Source: Draconibacterium sp.
GTDB taxonomy: Bacteria; Bacteroidota; Bacteroidia; Bacteroidales; Prolixibacteraceae
Reading direction: 5' to 3'
Assembly (NCBI GenBank): GCA_016705335.1
Contig: JADIYN010000078.1
Span: 1-64,000, forward strand
Length of the DNA stretch: 64,000 nt
Position numbers and translations under genes: made by a program. How positions within the stretch are numbered: the first letter of the stretch is position 1; the number at the start of each line of letters is the position of its first letter. Under the pieces are notes generated by a model that saw nothing but the letters and a program-made list of their open reading frames with translations, searched no databases and was not told the origin of the DNA. This document shows positions 28,374 through 38,747 of this stretch, piece after piece.

Positions 28374-29600
28374 GTTAATAAAATCTATTACTTTTCTGTT
28401 GGATTCATCAATGATTGAATAGTCATAATTAATATACATGTCTGTCACATTGTTGTCTTCATCTTCATGACCAAGGCAAAGTGCAACATCATCTTTAGAA
28501 ATTTTACATTCATTTCTGGCAATTGTTGCCCAAGAGTGTCTTGCCCATTTGGTAGTTGGATGTTTTGGGATTTTAAGCCTTGGAAATACGCCTTTGATTT
28601 TATGATATTCTTCACCTGACAGATGATTGTTAATAGCACGGACAAATGTTTTATGAAGCTTAAATCTCTCTGAAACATTAAGCAATAGTTTTTCTCCAGG
28701 ATAACGGTTGATTATCTCTATTGCTTCCGGTTCAAGTTTTATGGAATGTTCGCGACCAGTTTTAAAACGGTTATATGAAACACGTCCGTGAAAAGGTTTC
28801 TTTAGATAAAATAAATCCTTACCCTCGATACCGATTAAATAGAACATAAGCAAAAACATATCAACGGCAAATTTTTCGCTATTGGTTTCGGGAACATAAG
28901 CGATTAATTTTTGAAGTTCAGCTAAGGAAAGAATATGATCTTTGGATTTGACCTGGCGTTTTGGAATTACATATTTTTTAAATGGATAATGTGGGATAAG
29001 AATTTGACCTGCATCATCGTCATTAAAATGATCACGACATTTATTGAAGAGGGAACGAAAAACGATCATGTAATTAACGATACCATTTTTAACACCACGA
29101 GAGCGGAGAAATGCTTCGTAGCGAATTAAATATTGATAATTGATTTCGGATACCGGCAATACCTCACCAGAGAAATTTTTGAGGCTTAGCATCAGAGAAT
29201 AATAATTCTCTTTTGTACCTGAAGTGAGTGAGGATGTTGAATAGGTATTTATAAAATCATTAATAAATTTAATAAAATCGATCTGGTAAGTTTTTGAAAT
29301 ACCGTTTAGTAAGTTGTCTTTTATTTGAGAAACAGACATTAAACTAGCACGGTCGCCAAGTTCAATAACAGATTTTCTATATTTCTGAATATAATCACCG
29401 AGACGTAGATTTATATAATCTTTATTGGGTCCGGTTTTGACACTTCCGCTTTTATTATCCATCTCTGAGGGGAGAATAAATAAATCAGTTGAGATATAAC
29501 TTAATTTTCGGTTATGTGTAATACGTATTTTAATGTTGGTAGTACCATCATTTTTGAGATCATTTGTACTTTTAAGTATCACAGCTTTAAACGATGCCAT
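28332..29600 (-). CDS. int: Tyrosine recombinase / phage integrase
   Basis: 422 residues, intact. The N-terminal SAM-like DNA-binding domain (KENYYSLMLSLKNFSGEVLP) is followed by the catalytic domain. KTGREHSIKLEPEA carries the conserved Lys, KWARHSWATIARNE is the HxxR-type block, DVALCLGHEDEDNNVTDMYI has the GH block, and a Tyr near YINYDY is the likely nucleophile. The first catalytic Arg position reads GIEGKDLFYLK, the variant usual in Bacteroidetes integrases. It lies 250 bp from tRNA-Leu at the right end of the prophage. Confidence 0.85.
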   Translation of the reverse strand: MASFKAVILKSTNDLKNDGTTNIKIRITHNRKLSYISTDLFILPSEMDNKSGSVKTGPNKDYINLRLGDYIQKYRKSVIELGDRASLMSVSQIKDNLLNGISKTYQIDFIKFINDFINTYSTSSLTSGTKENYYSLMLSLKNFSGEVLPVSEINYQYLIRYEAFLRSRGVKNGIVNYMIVFRSLFNKCRDHFNDDDAGQILIPHYPFKKYVIPKRQVKSKDHILSLAELQKLIAYVPETNSEKFAVDMFLLMFYLIGIEGKDLFYLKKPFHGRVSYNRFKTGREHSIKLEPEAIEIINRYPGEKLLLNVSERFKLHKTFVRAINNHLSGEEYHKIKGVFPRLKIPKHPTTKWARHSWATIARNECKISKDDVALCLGHEDEDNNVTDMYINYDYSIIDESNRKVIDFINLNCSSVDVSLDNK

Positions 29601-29629
29601 AATTATCTCTTTTAAATTATTGCGAAATT

Positions 29630-29650
29630 ATTCCTAAACTATTCCTAAAC
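29630..29650. repeat. Tandem 11-bp repeat upstream of the integrase
   Basis: ATTCCTAAACT is followed directly by ATTCCTAAAC, 30 bp from the integrase start. Candidate arm-type site for the integrase or its excisionase; otherwise a promoter feature. Confidence 0.35.
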
Positions 29651-29848
29651 AAATGTAGTGAAAATGGACAAAAAACATGTACAGATTAAGAAAATAACCT
29701 TATTCTATATAGAATTAAAGGTGTATTTTATATATATTTGCGGATATAAAATTCACATATAGAAACAACGAAAGATAGAGGCCAGTAAGCCTACAGCAAG
29801 AAGAAGACACTTAAAAAAAACGTTCTTTACAAAAAGAAAAATATCATC

Positions 29849-29932
29849 GCCCAGATGGTGGAATTGGTAGACACGCTAGTTTCAGGGACTAGTGAGCGTA
29901 AGCTTGTGCAGGTTCGAGTCCTGTTCTGGGCA
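29849..29932 (+). tRNA. tRNA-Leu (CAG)
   Basis: 84 nt, class II with a long variable arm. The acceptor stem pairs GCCCAGA with TCTGGGC, discriminator A. The anticodon stem is CTAGT/ACTAG with loop TTCAGGG, so the anticodon is CAG. The T arm has GGTTCGAGTCC. No encoded CCA. It is the first chromosomal gene right of the prophage integrase. Confidence 0.95.
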
Positions 29933-29946
29933 CAACAAAAATGAGG

Positions 29947-29977
29947 CTGTCTCTAAATCGAGACAGTTTCTTTTTTT
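29947..29977 (+). terminator. Terminator after tRNA-Leu
   Basis: CTGTCTC/GAGACAG stem and a T run. Confidence 0.7.
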
Positions 29978-31535
29978 ATGTACTGTCCTTATACTCACAG
30001 ATTTTATTTCTGAATACAAATATTTTACAAATAGAACCGAACAGTTACTTTAGGTGAATTTCTGATTGTTAAAATACCGTGTTATGTAATATTAAAATAC
30101 CTCCAATCCTGGTCCTGATTTAATTCAAGGGTTTAGTATTACTTCCCTTTCGCAATTTCACGGTACAATGCACCACCCGCTATGAAGTTTAAGATGAAAA
30201 ACCTTGTAAAAACTGGCAAGAAAACTACTAATGCTTAAATCCTATTACAGCAATTTCTCCTGCTTCATAAAATATTTATTTGATCATTTAGTTATAAAAA
30301 GCAGAAAGGCAGCTCAAAAGCTACCTTTCAGTTTTAACCCCAAACACTCAATATGGGATGAATCCCAAATGAATTTTTAAATTACAAAACAGTTAACAAA
30401 CTCGCAAGAGTTTTGTCTTGCCAACTGACATAATTTCATTTACCGAATACGATAATGCTTAATTTATCGTTTACCAAAATGGAAAATTCAATTTCTCTTT
30501 TCCATATACAGGAACATAAAATATCTATTTTATGTTTAATGTAACTGTATTTCAGTTGTCATAAAAATTGGTCTGAATTTTGTAGCAGTTAGAAAGGGGA
30601 AAGTAACTTCTATATTATTGATTGGTTTTGTATAAAGGGGTTTGTAAATCATCAGTCATCTTCAAAAGCGTCCATAGTACTTTCCCCTTCTTTTTTTAAA
30701 TTTATTGTCCTGATATTTTGAATTTCTGAACTTAAAATCCAATTGCAATACTGCCATAGTAAACGATATTTACCATACCGCATAATATAATCCGATAAAC
30801 TTCAATACTAAATAATTTTTTTTTAAGGGAAGTTAATACAGTTTTGTGAAAAAAAATTACCAAAAAAATAAGTGAGCAGCGCAACGCCAATCCAAATAGC
30901 AGGCGAATGTAAGAACATCTTTACTTATTCTTCAGCCATAATCCTGTAATAAGTTAATATGAAATAAACGATTATTAATCCTTCAAAATTCTTTGGATTA
31001 AAGATTATCAGTAATTTATTCCCCTGGTACAAAATTGTTTTTATGAATAGAATGGTAAATCTCTTGTTCAATATTACTATAATTTGAAAGTTTAAAATAC
31101 TTAAGAAGTACCTTGAGTAATAATACGTAGAATGTTTCACTCCGATTCATTATTCAATTTTTTTATGCATAGAAAGATTTTTATGTTCTTCACCCCATTT
31201 TTTCACTTGATCCATGGAATTATTTTGAATTTATTTTAAAATCAGCAAATCCAGGTGTATAAAAACATACAATAAAATGCAAGATTCATTTATAGTTATT
31301 CTTAAAAATATTGATTTTTAAAAAAATAATTCTTTAAGTTAAATAGATTCACCCAAATCCGGAATTATTTTTAATTATTTCCAATTTAGGGACGATATTT
31401 GCTACAAAATATCCGTATAAGACTCATAATATTGAAGTTACAAAATTTGGCATACATTTTGAATTATGTTGAATACAGGACGATTATTTGTAGATATTTC
31501 AAATTATTTTTTTTACAAACTTAAAATTACAAACC
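29978..31535. other. AT-rich gene-poor stretch with an inverted repeat
   Basis: No convincing protein gene in about 1.5 kb. A 12-bp perfect inverted repeat (30594-30605 with 30678-30689, 72-nt loop) ends in a T run and could terminate an unknown transcript. A smaller hairpin lies near 30301-30327. A minus-strand frame at 30925-31140 is low complexity and I do not call it. Confidence 0.45.
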
Positions 31536-31622
31536 ATGGAATTAGCATTATTTATGACATGTTTTCTTGCCGCTTGCTGGATTGCTTCAGGTATTACCAG
31601 TAAAAGTCAAGTAAAAAAATAA
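31536..31622 (+). CDS. Possible 28-residue membrane peptide
   Basis: MELALFMTCFLAACWIASGI, ending TSKSQVKK. One hydrophobic helix with a basic tail, isolated in gene-poor DNA. No clear ribosome-binding site to confirm it. Confidence 0.3.
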   Translation: MELALFMTCFLAACWIASGITSKSQVKK

Positions 31623-31995
31623 GCTTTTTTTAAAAGCATTTCTAAAAAATGGTATTATTAATTGACTTTTAAGTTAAAATTTAGCATCAAATCCATAAGT
31701 GCAAAATTTGCTGCAGGTACAGTCATTTTTTTACCATAAGATTAGAAAGTTTTACCTGACTTTGACCTTCGAGATTAAACATCTTGGATTGTGAAATAGC
31801 TTTTCATTAAAAATGATACAATTGACTTATTTTTTCTGAAAAGTCTATTTCATGTAAACTATAATTATGTTCATCTATTTGCAGTTTTTTAAAAAAAATT
31901 CTGGATGGGCATAATTTAGTTCAACAAAACATTTACACATAGCCATTTAAAAAACCGGGGAGTGCAACTTGTGTTACACTCCCCATTTCCACTTG

Positions 31996-32069
<74 letters not shown>

Positions 32070-32249
32070 GTACCTTATTTTGCGGGTGCAAAGATAGAAT
32101 TCAAATCCCAAATTCCAAACTACAAGTTACAAATACCAAAGAATTCACGAAAAAGGAATAATTGCTTACAGTTTTACGCATTTTGTTACTTGTTTCACGC
32201 TGTAAGCTTCTACATTCTTGATATTCTTATCTTAATTCTCAAATCCTAT

Positions 32250-33284
32250 TTAAAGCAAGTGAATTCCGTTTACTTTGCATTTACTTATCATTTCATCGGG
32301 CCAGATGCTTGATTGAATTTCGCCAATATGTGCTTTGCGTAAGAAATACATACACAAACGCGACTGGCCGATTCCACCTCCTACAGTAAGAGGTAATTCA
32401 TCATTCAACAACATTTTGTGCCACAATAAATTTTTGCGTTCTTCTTTATTTCTGATTTTTAACTGATCGAGTAATGCCTGTTTGTCAACTCTGATTCCCA
32501 TTGAAGAAACTTCAAATGAACGTTTCAGAACATTGTTCCATAAAATAATATCGCCGTTTAATCCCTTAAAACCATTAACCGTTGGTGTGCTCCAGTCATC
32601 GTAGTCGGGCGCGCGTCCGTCATGAATTTTGCCATTTGGCATTTGGCCACCAATACCGATTACGAAAATTGCACCATATTTTTTTGAAGCTTCATTCTCA
32701 CGCTCAAGTGGTGTTAAGTCGGGATATTTTGCTGCCAGTTCTTCTGCATGAATAAAAGTAATTTCTTCGGGTAATTCAGGTGAAATATCAAAATAATTCT
32801 CTGAAACATGAAACTCAGTTCGTACAATAGCCGCATAAATTTTTCGCACTATATATTTAAGGAAATCGAGATTGCGATCTTCATTTGTAATTACCCTCTC
32901 CCAGTCCCACTGATCAACATAAAGTGAGTGCATATTTGTTAACTCTTCATCCGGGCGGATTGCATTCATATCAGTATAAATACCAAAACCTTCCTTGATT
33001 TGAAGATCAGCAAGTGCCATTCTTTTCCACTTTGCAAGCGACTGCACTATTTCTGCAACATCATCATTCAAATCCTTCATAGGAAACGAAACCGGGCGTT
33101 CAATTCCATTTAAATCATCGTTAACACCTGTCCCCTGTTTAACAAAAAGGGGTGCAGTTACACGCCTCAAACGCAATTCGGATGATAAATTGAGTTGAAA
33201 AAAATCTCTTATCTGCTTAATAGCCTGCTCGGTTTGATATACATCTAAAACCGATTTGTAATTTTTTGGAATAAATAAATTCAT
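32250..33284 (-). CDS. asnA: Aspartate-ammonia ligase (asparagine synthetase A)
   Basis: 344 residues, full length for AsnA. Uses ATP and ammonia to make asparagine from aspartate in the cytosol. Motifs seen: ELRLRRVTAPLFVKQGTGVN at the start, GFGIYTDMNAIRPDE, SLYVDQWDWERVI (aspartate site), IFVIGIGGQMPNGKIHDGR, APDYDDW and LTVGGGIGQSRLCMYFL, the class II aminoacyl-tRNA-synthetase-like motif 3. It is a single gene between tRNA-Arg and the divergent MFS gene. Confidence 0.95.
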   Translation of the reverse strand: MNLFIPKNYKSVLDVYQTEQAIKQIRDFFQLNLSSELRLRRVTAPLFVKQGTGVNDDLNGIERPVSFPMKDLNDDVAEIVQSLAKWKRMALADLQIKEGFGIYTDMNAIRPDEELTNMHSLYVDQWDWERVITNEDRNLDFLKYIVRKIYAAIVRTEFHVSENYFDISPELPEEITFIHAEELAAKYPDLTPLERENEASKKYGAIFVIGIGGQMPNGKIHDGRAPDYDDWSTPTVNGFKGLNGDIILWNNVLKRSFEVSSMGIRVDKQALLDQLKIRNKEERKNLLWHKMLLNDELPLTVGGGIGQSRLCMYFLRKAHIGEIQSSIWPDEMISKCKVNGIHLL

Positions 33285-33454
33285 AAAATGTTGTTTAATG
33301 TCTGTAAAACAAAAGTATAATTCTACTTACAAAGTAAAAGAAAACCTGTAATTAAAGTTTTAGTATTGTGAATTTAATTCAATACGAATGAAAATAATAA
33401 AACTGTGTGATGTTTCCTTGAATCTGTCGATTGTTATTTTTGCAAAATCTGACT

Positions 33455-34636
33455 ATGACAAAATTCGAAAAAAACATATCGCGGCTTTATTTGATTAAAA
33501 TATCGAAATGGTTTAATCTTGTTATGCCCGTTGTTGTATTGTTTTACCAGGACAACGGCATGGGTATGCAGGAAATTTTTACACTGAAAGCCATTTATTC
33601 AGTTGCTATCGTAGGTATGGAAGTGCCATCAGGTTGGATGGCAGATGTTTGGGGACGCAAAAAAACTTTATTTGCAGGAAGCATTTTGGGAGCTACAGGA
33701 TTTCTTATATACAGTTTTTCATTTGGATTCTGGGCTTTTGCTATTGCCGAAATTATTTTGGGAATCGGGCACGCCTGTGTTTCAGGAGCCGATTCGGCAA
33801 TGCTCTATGATAGTTTGAAAGCATCAGGAAAAACTGAACAATACACAAAAAACGAAGGCAGAATAACTTCAGTAGGAAACTTTGCAGAAGCATTTGCAGG
33901 AGTTTTAGGAGGGCTGCTGGCTGCAATAAGTTTACGCACTCCTTTTTACTTTCAGTTTGTTGTGGCTGCTATTGCAATTCCGGCAGCCTTCACTTTGGTT
34001 GAACCCAAAATCCACAGCATCGAACACATTCATTCGCTCAAAAAAATTGTCAGAAATATAAAAAATACATTAACACACAATCACAATTTACGCATTTCAA
34101 TTTTGCTTTCGGCAATTACAGGCACAGCGACACTCACTTTTGCATGGCTTGTACAACCCTATTTTATTGCCATTGGATTGCCCGTTTAAATGTATGGAAT
34201 ATTTTGGACTGCACTGAATTTAACCGTTGGTGTATCTTCGGTTTTTGCGCATCGGGTTGAGATTTTTCTGGGAAAAACATTTTCACTTTATGTAATAATT
34301 GGGTTGTTGACTCTCGGGTATTTACTGTCGGGGACAGTTATTTCATTATGGGGAATTTCGTTTTTATTCTTGTTTTATTTAGTTCGAGGGATTGCAACTC
34401 CAATCCTTAAAAACTACATCAATCAATATGCTCAAAGCGAAATCAGGGCGACAATCTTATCAGTTCGTGATTTTATTATTCGGATTATTTTTGCAGTAGT
34501 TGGCCCGCTTTTAGGCTGGATGACAGACAATGTCAACCTTGAAAGCGCATTTATTTTTGCCGGGAGCATTTATTTGGTTTCGGCAGTGGTTGTGGTTTTG
34601 CCTTGGGTGAAAAAAAGCAAACAGAAATTACATTAA
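33455..34636 (+). CDS. MFS transporter with an in-frame stop
   Basis: About 393 residues with roughly 12 hydrophobic segments. IVGMEVPSGWMADVWGRKKT is the MFS loop 2-3 signature. I start at MTKFEKNISRLYLIKISKWF (33455). A TAA at 34187-34189 interrupts the frame (IAIGLPV-stop-MYGIFWTAL) without a shift: the two halves share a frame. Function would be drug or metabolite efflux; substrate unknown. Unlike the other breaks this is not an indel, so a true nonsense change or a substitution error are both possible. Confidence 0.75.
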
Positions 34637-34701
34637 GAATTTACCCTTTTTTATAATAGCTACATGCAGTTTTTAAATACAAAGTGTATAATGCATTTTT
34701 G

Positions 34702-36153
34702 TTAGTTTTTATTCCACGGCGGATTCAACAAATGCCCATGTTTTGTCATTAAAGCTTCCATTTCAATGTGTTGCTTATCAAATGCTTTCATCATCCAATC
34801 GGCATGTTCAATTTTTTTTGCTGCAGCAAGCGCTTCATTATACTCTTCCATTTCACCCAGACCATAGTGACACTCAGCTTTATTTACCTGAATCCAGAAC
34901 ATTTCCTGGTTGTCTTCTGCTTCATTGTAATTCGACATATTTGTGATATTCCCGGATTCAGCTTTTGAAGCAATCCTCTTTTTACGTTCCATTATTTCAT
35001 TCCAGTCTTTTTCGCACATTTTAAGCACTTGTCGCCTGATACGGCTAGCAAAAACCATATCAGCAATTTTATCTTCCAATGTGTAATGCTCAAAAGAGTC
35101 AACACGTTTATTAAATAAAAATGCAAGGTTTAAACCGTGGTAACGGTTATGTAATAGGAAATAACCACGTTGATAGAATTCAATAGATTTAGCTAAATGC
35201 TCAACTCCCTGACCCTTTTCAAAGAGTTCCTTTTCTATCCTGCCTGCCAGCGACACTGTTTCTGTATCGTTTGTACGTTCAATATCTAACTTTGATAAAA
35301 GCTTTATTGCATCATTCAATGCTGTAATTTCATCAGGCAACCTTGTTTTATAGGTCGTGAATGCAAGTCTTTGAACCAAATAAGGATCATTTTTTGATTC
35401 TCCGGGCATTAAATCCAATGCTGTTTGAAAAAAGGCTTTTGCTGTAGGGTAATTTCGTTCCAAAAGTGCATCCTCAGCCTGATCAATAAGAAAACCGAGT
35501 GTCGGATTATCGCTTACCTGTTTTACAAAAGTTTCAGTTTCTTCAACTTCAGAATTATCTACTACTTCAATTTTGATTATTGTTTCATTATTTGATTGCC
35601 CGGATAATGTATTATTTACTTTTAAACTGGTTTTGAAAAGCGGAGGAGTAAGCTCATTCAAATACGTATAAATTGGACTATCAGAATCCTCCCTATTTAA
35701 CACAGCATCTATTGTATCGCCAAGAACTTGCTGAAATCGCAGTACTTCTTCGTAATCAATGGCTTCTCCAAGATGTGTATAGCTGGTAATTTTAATGTGG
35801 TTCAAATCAAAGGGGTAAGCATATTTATCTTCAGAAATTACAATTGTAGTTCGTTTTTTAAATGCATGCCTTATCCCCAGTTCATAAAATGCATTCACAT
35901 TTGCAGTTGAAAGATCAGCAATCACCAAATCTGCATTATATAATTCATTGTACATCTGGTAATCAATGGATCCCGAGTGAAGTATTTCATCAGCGCGGAT
36001 GCATTTAAGCCCTTTATTCTCAATTACCGGTTTTATTAAAAGTTTGTACGACTTATTCAAGTCAAGTTTTCGTCCGGTTGCAAAATCAGTTTTGATTCCA
36101 AAACCCATTATAACAAAACATTTTCGTTCTGTATTCTCAGCTAACGGTGCCAT
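34702..36153 (-). CDS. NDT/TIR-like plus TPR-S (DUF4071-like) signalling protein 2
   Basis: 483 residues, intact. Residues 1-140 resemble nucleoside 2-deoxyribosyltransferase/TIR-like domains: KCFVIMGFGIKTDFATGRKL, then LYNADLVIADLSTANVNAFY and ELGIRHAF, with the catalytic-type Glu at 91. Residues about 215-480 are helical repeats with YHGLNLAFLF, as in DUF4071/TRAFs-binding (TPR-S) proteins. Published comparative work by Burroughs and Aravind proposed that TPR-S senses NAD-derived signals in immune systems and is ancestral to the ASK signalosome. Third gene of a minus-strand operon with patatin. Confidence 0.7.
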   Translation of the reverse strand: MAPLAENTERKCFVIMGFGIKTDFATGRKLDLNKSYKLLIKPVIENKGLKCIRADEILHSGSIDYQMYNELYNADLVIADLSTANVNAFYELGIRHAFKKRTTIVISEDKYAYPFDLNHIKITSYTHLGEAIDYEEVLRFQQVLGDTIDAVLNREDSDSPIYTYLNELTPPLFKTSLKVNNTLSGQSNNETIIKIEVVDNSEVEETETFVKQVSDNPTLGFLIDQAEDALLERNYPTAKAFFQTALDLMPGESKNDPYLVQRLAFTTYKTRLPDEITALNDAIKLLSKLDIERTNDTETVSLAGRIEKELFEKGQGVEHLAKSIEFYQRGYFLLHNRYHGLNLAFLFNKRVDSFEHYTLEDKIADMVFASRIRRQVLKMCEKDWNEIMERKKRIASKAESGNITNMSNYNEAEDNQEMFWIQVNKAECHYGLGEMEEYNEALAAAKKIEHADWMMKAFDKQHIEMEALMTKHGHLLNPPWNKN

Positions 36154-36172
36154 AATATTAAAAACTTAGGGT

Positions 36173-37589
36173 TTAATTAAACAATTCAATAAACTTTTCC
36201 AGTTCAGTTGTATTTTCATTTCTTTCTTTTCTGAAGTTCAAAATCTTACTCAGATTTGCCAGTGTTGTTCCAAACATCCAACTCTCAATTGCCAGTGGTT
36301 TTGCTTCGTAGAAAAACTCTTCTGCCACATCAAATTTGTTTTCAATTACAGCCAATTCGAGCAAAGTAGCAAAATCCCAGTAATCAGGTTCTTTGCGTTT
36401 CATTTTTGCATTTACGGCAAATTCAACAGCCGGAAGCAACCGAAGCGCCTTTCCCTGAATCCCAATAATTCCAGGCAAGTCACATAATTTACCCCGGATA
36501 AGCATCACGTGGATCTGAGTCAAAACCTTTTTCATAATATTTCAGCGCATTTTTTAGGTGAACTTTTGCTTCTCCTGAACTTCCTGCTTTGTATGCGCGT
36601 TCGAATTTGTCTTTGTAAATCCTTCCCCAAATACCGTATGATTCGCTGCTTGCCTTTCCCTCCGTTTCAAGTTTCCGCAAAACAGTTTCTGCTTCACTGA
36701 TCATAACTTCATCAGCGGGTTTTGCTTTACCACCGTTTCTGTTCAGCACAAAGGCATATTGTTCCTGAACCATTACTGTTTCGAACACATAGCGCGGCAA
36801 TTGTTTTATAAATGCCAACATTTCATTAAATGCCTCAATGTTTCGGTAGGAAATCATAATGTCGATAAGCACAGCCGTTTCAATGTTTTCAAGTGGTTTG
36901 TATTTTTCAATAACCTTGTTTATTGCCTCAATTCTAAGAGGTTTTATCTTGTCTTTATCTTCATCAAAAACATTCCTGGCATAAGCCAATTCATTTTTAA
37001 TTACCTCATTGTATTGAACTTTTTCCCTGAAAACATCGGTTTTTTCATGCGCCACAGAATTTTGAAACGAAATACCATTTATCATATCGTACAACGGACT
37101 GTCAGTGCTGCGGCTTTGTTTTGCATGAAATAAAATTCCGGCAAGCTTCTCAATATCATTCTCTTTGTCCGATAAATTGAAATCCTTGTCAACCTGATAA
37201 GCAAATGTGCGGTCGGGGCCAACATCGAAAGGCAAAGGAAAATGAGATGAAGCAATGATTGGAATAGTTGTAAACGGTTTTACGGCATAACGCATTCCAA
37301 GTTCATAATATGCATTTGGATTGAGGTTCGTTAAATCGGCAATGCAAAATTCGCATAGAATAATTTTCTCATACATGGTTTTGTGTATGGAGCCAAAACT
37401 CTTTTCTTCCCTCTCAATAAGTGGTTCCAATCCTGCTTTAATGATTGCAGGCTCAACCAGTTCTTCATAAATTTTATCAAAGTCAATTCTTTGAACCGGT
37501 TCTTTTTTCCCATCAGTATATTTAGCCCTCAAATCATTGAGATTCTCTTTTTGGCCAAAAGAGGTAATTACGAAGCAATACGGGTTCAT
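36173..37589 (-). CDS. NDT/TIR-like plus TPR-S (DUF4071-like) signalling protein 1, frameshifted
   Basis: About 470 residues after correcting one shift near 36510. The N-terminal domain has YCFVITSFGQKENLNDLRAK, then LCEFCIADLTNLNPNAYYEL with a catalytic-type Glu at 96. The TPR-S part has TAVLIDIMISYRNIEAFNEM, SSESYGIWGRIYKDKFERAY, and across the shift DPRDAYPGINYVTCLELLG, the DxYPGxN motif of TRAFs-binding/DUF4071 proteins. It lies 10 bp from patatin and 20 bp from its paralogue. Two divergent copies side by side suggest a heteromeric sensor or one enzyme plus one receptor. Confidence 0.7.
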
Positions 37590-37598
37590 TTTTTTCTT

Positions 37599-38747
37599 TT
37601 ATAAATAGTTGAAATGCTCGTCCTTTATTTCTCTTTCTCCGGCAGCTTTACCTATTTTATATAAAATTTCCCGGTTTCCGGCGTTACTCATTTCAACCAA
37701 ACTTTCCACATCTTTTTCAGTAAATGAAGTATCTGATATTTTCAGGCTGTTTAATTCATTTTCTGTAATCGGAAAATTGTACCGTAAATATTTAAGCTGA
37801 GGTTTCATTCCAATATAGTCATCTTTCAGATATTCAATTTCCATATCAACATAATTTGCAGTAGGTGAATCAGATAACCACTGCAACATTATCTGGTTTT
37901 GCCAGCTTGCATCCTGCATTAACATATCGGGAACACTTTCGGCCCAGGTTTTTATCCACGCACCTGTAATTTCGCCTATTTGCTTTTTAAAAATACTATA
38001 ACCCGTTCCAACCGAAACAATTGAAAGATTTTCGGCACTCATTTGCCAATGAAACGGGAAACCCTTTAAGGTTGCGACCATTAATAAAGTCAGCGCCGGA
38101 TTATTTGCCGGACTTACACCTCCATCAACAAAAGCAGCCCTTTGTCCATCTCCCACATCAATCATTTGCGGAACAAAATAGGTAGGTGCAGCGCTGCTTG
38201 CTCTAACAGCCTGCCAAATCGGAATGTTTTTGTTTTTCCCCAATTGGGTATTAAAAAATTTTCCCTTCGGATGATTGATCAATGGCCATGTACTGTTCGT
38301 GTCGGCGCGTTTTGCAACAATACACAGACCGGTTTTTATTTGATCACTTTCCAATGTCATTGTTCCAAAAATGGCCTTCAGATTATCTTCCAAAGCCTTG
38401 TAGTCATAGCTGGCTTTTAAGAATTGCCAGGTTTGTAAAGGATTATACCATTTTTCTTTTTGCCCGAATATTTCGCCACCAAGTTTCATGTATAATGCGG
38501 CTATTTCGTCAACGCTTTTACCAATTGCCAAAGCTGCTGCTATAATTGAACCTGTTGAAGTTCCGCCAATCAAATCGAAATAATCGCAAAGCAATAAATC
38601 CGGATCATTTTCTTTTGCTCTCAGAATCGTTTCAATTTTTTTTAAATACCCGAGTGTGAGTGCACCGCGAATGCCACCGCCGTCCAACGATAAAATTCTT
38701 TTTGGGCCATTTTGAGGATCTAAATGTTCGTGTAATGTTTTTTTCAT
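37599..38747 (-). CDS. Patatin-like phospholipase, likely membrane-attacking effector
   Basis: 382 residues, intact. Oxyanion loop DGGGIRG at 22-28, nucleophile motif GTSTG at 62-66 and catalytic DGG at 208-210, so the Ser-Asp dyad is complete. It would cleave membrane phospholipids. The bacterial relative CapV does this in CBASS when a cyclic nucleotide binds. Here the partners are two NDT/TIR-like TPR-S proteins in one operon, so a nucleotide or NAD-derived trigger is plausible. No signal peptide is seen, so it acts from the cytosol. Confidence 0.85.
   Translation of the reverse strand: MKKTLHEHLDPQNGPKRILSLDGGGIRGALTLGYLKKIETILRAKENDPDLLLCDYFDLIGGTSTGSIIAAALAIGKSVDEIAALYMKLGGEIFGQKEKWYNPLQTWQFLKASYDYKALEDNLKAIFGTMTLESDQIKTGLCIVAKRADTNSTWPLINHPKGKFFNTQLGKNKNIPIWQAVRASSAAPTYFVPQMIDVGDGQRAAFVDGGVSPANNPALTLLMVATLKGFPFHWQMSAENLSIVSVGTGYSIFKKQIGEITGAWIKTWAESVPDMLMQDASWQNQIMLQWLSDSPTANYVDMEIEYLKDDYIGMKPQLKYLRYNFPITENELNSLKISDTSFTEKDVESLVEMSNAGNREILYKIGKAAGEREIKDEHFNYL

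Noticed and set aside
30925..31140. Minus-strand hydrophobic frame
   Set aside because: Low-complexity AT-rich sequence with Ile/Tyr/Phe bias; looks like chance.
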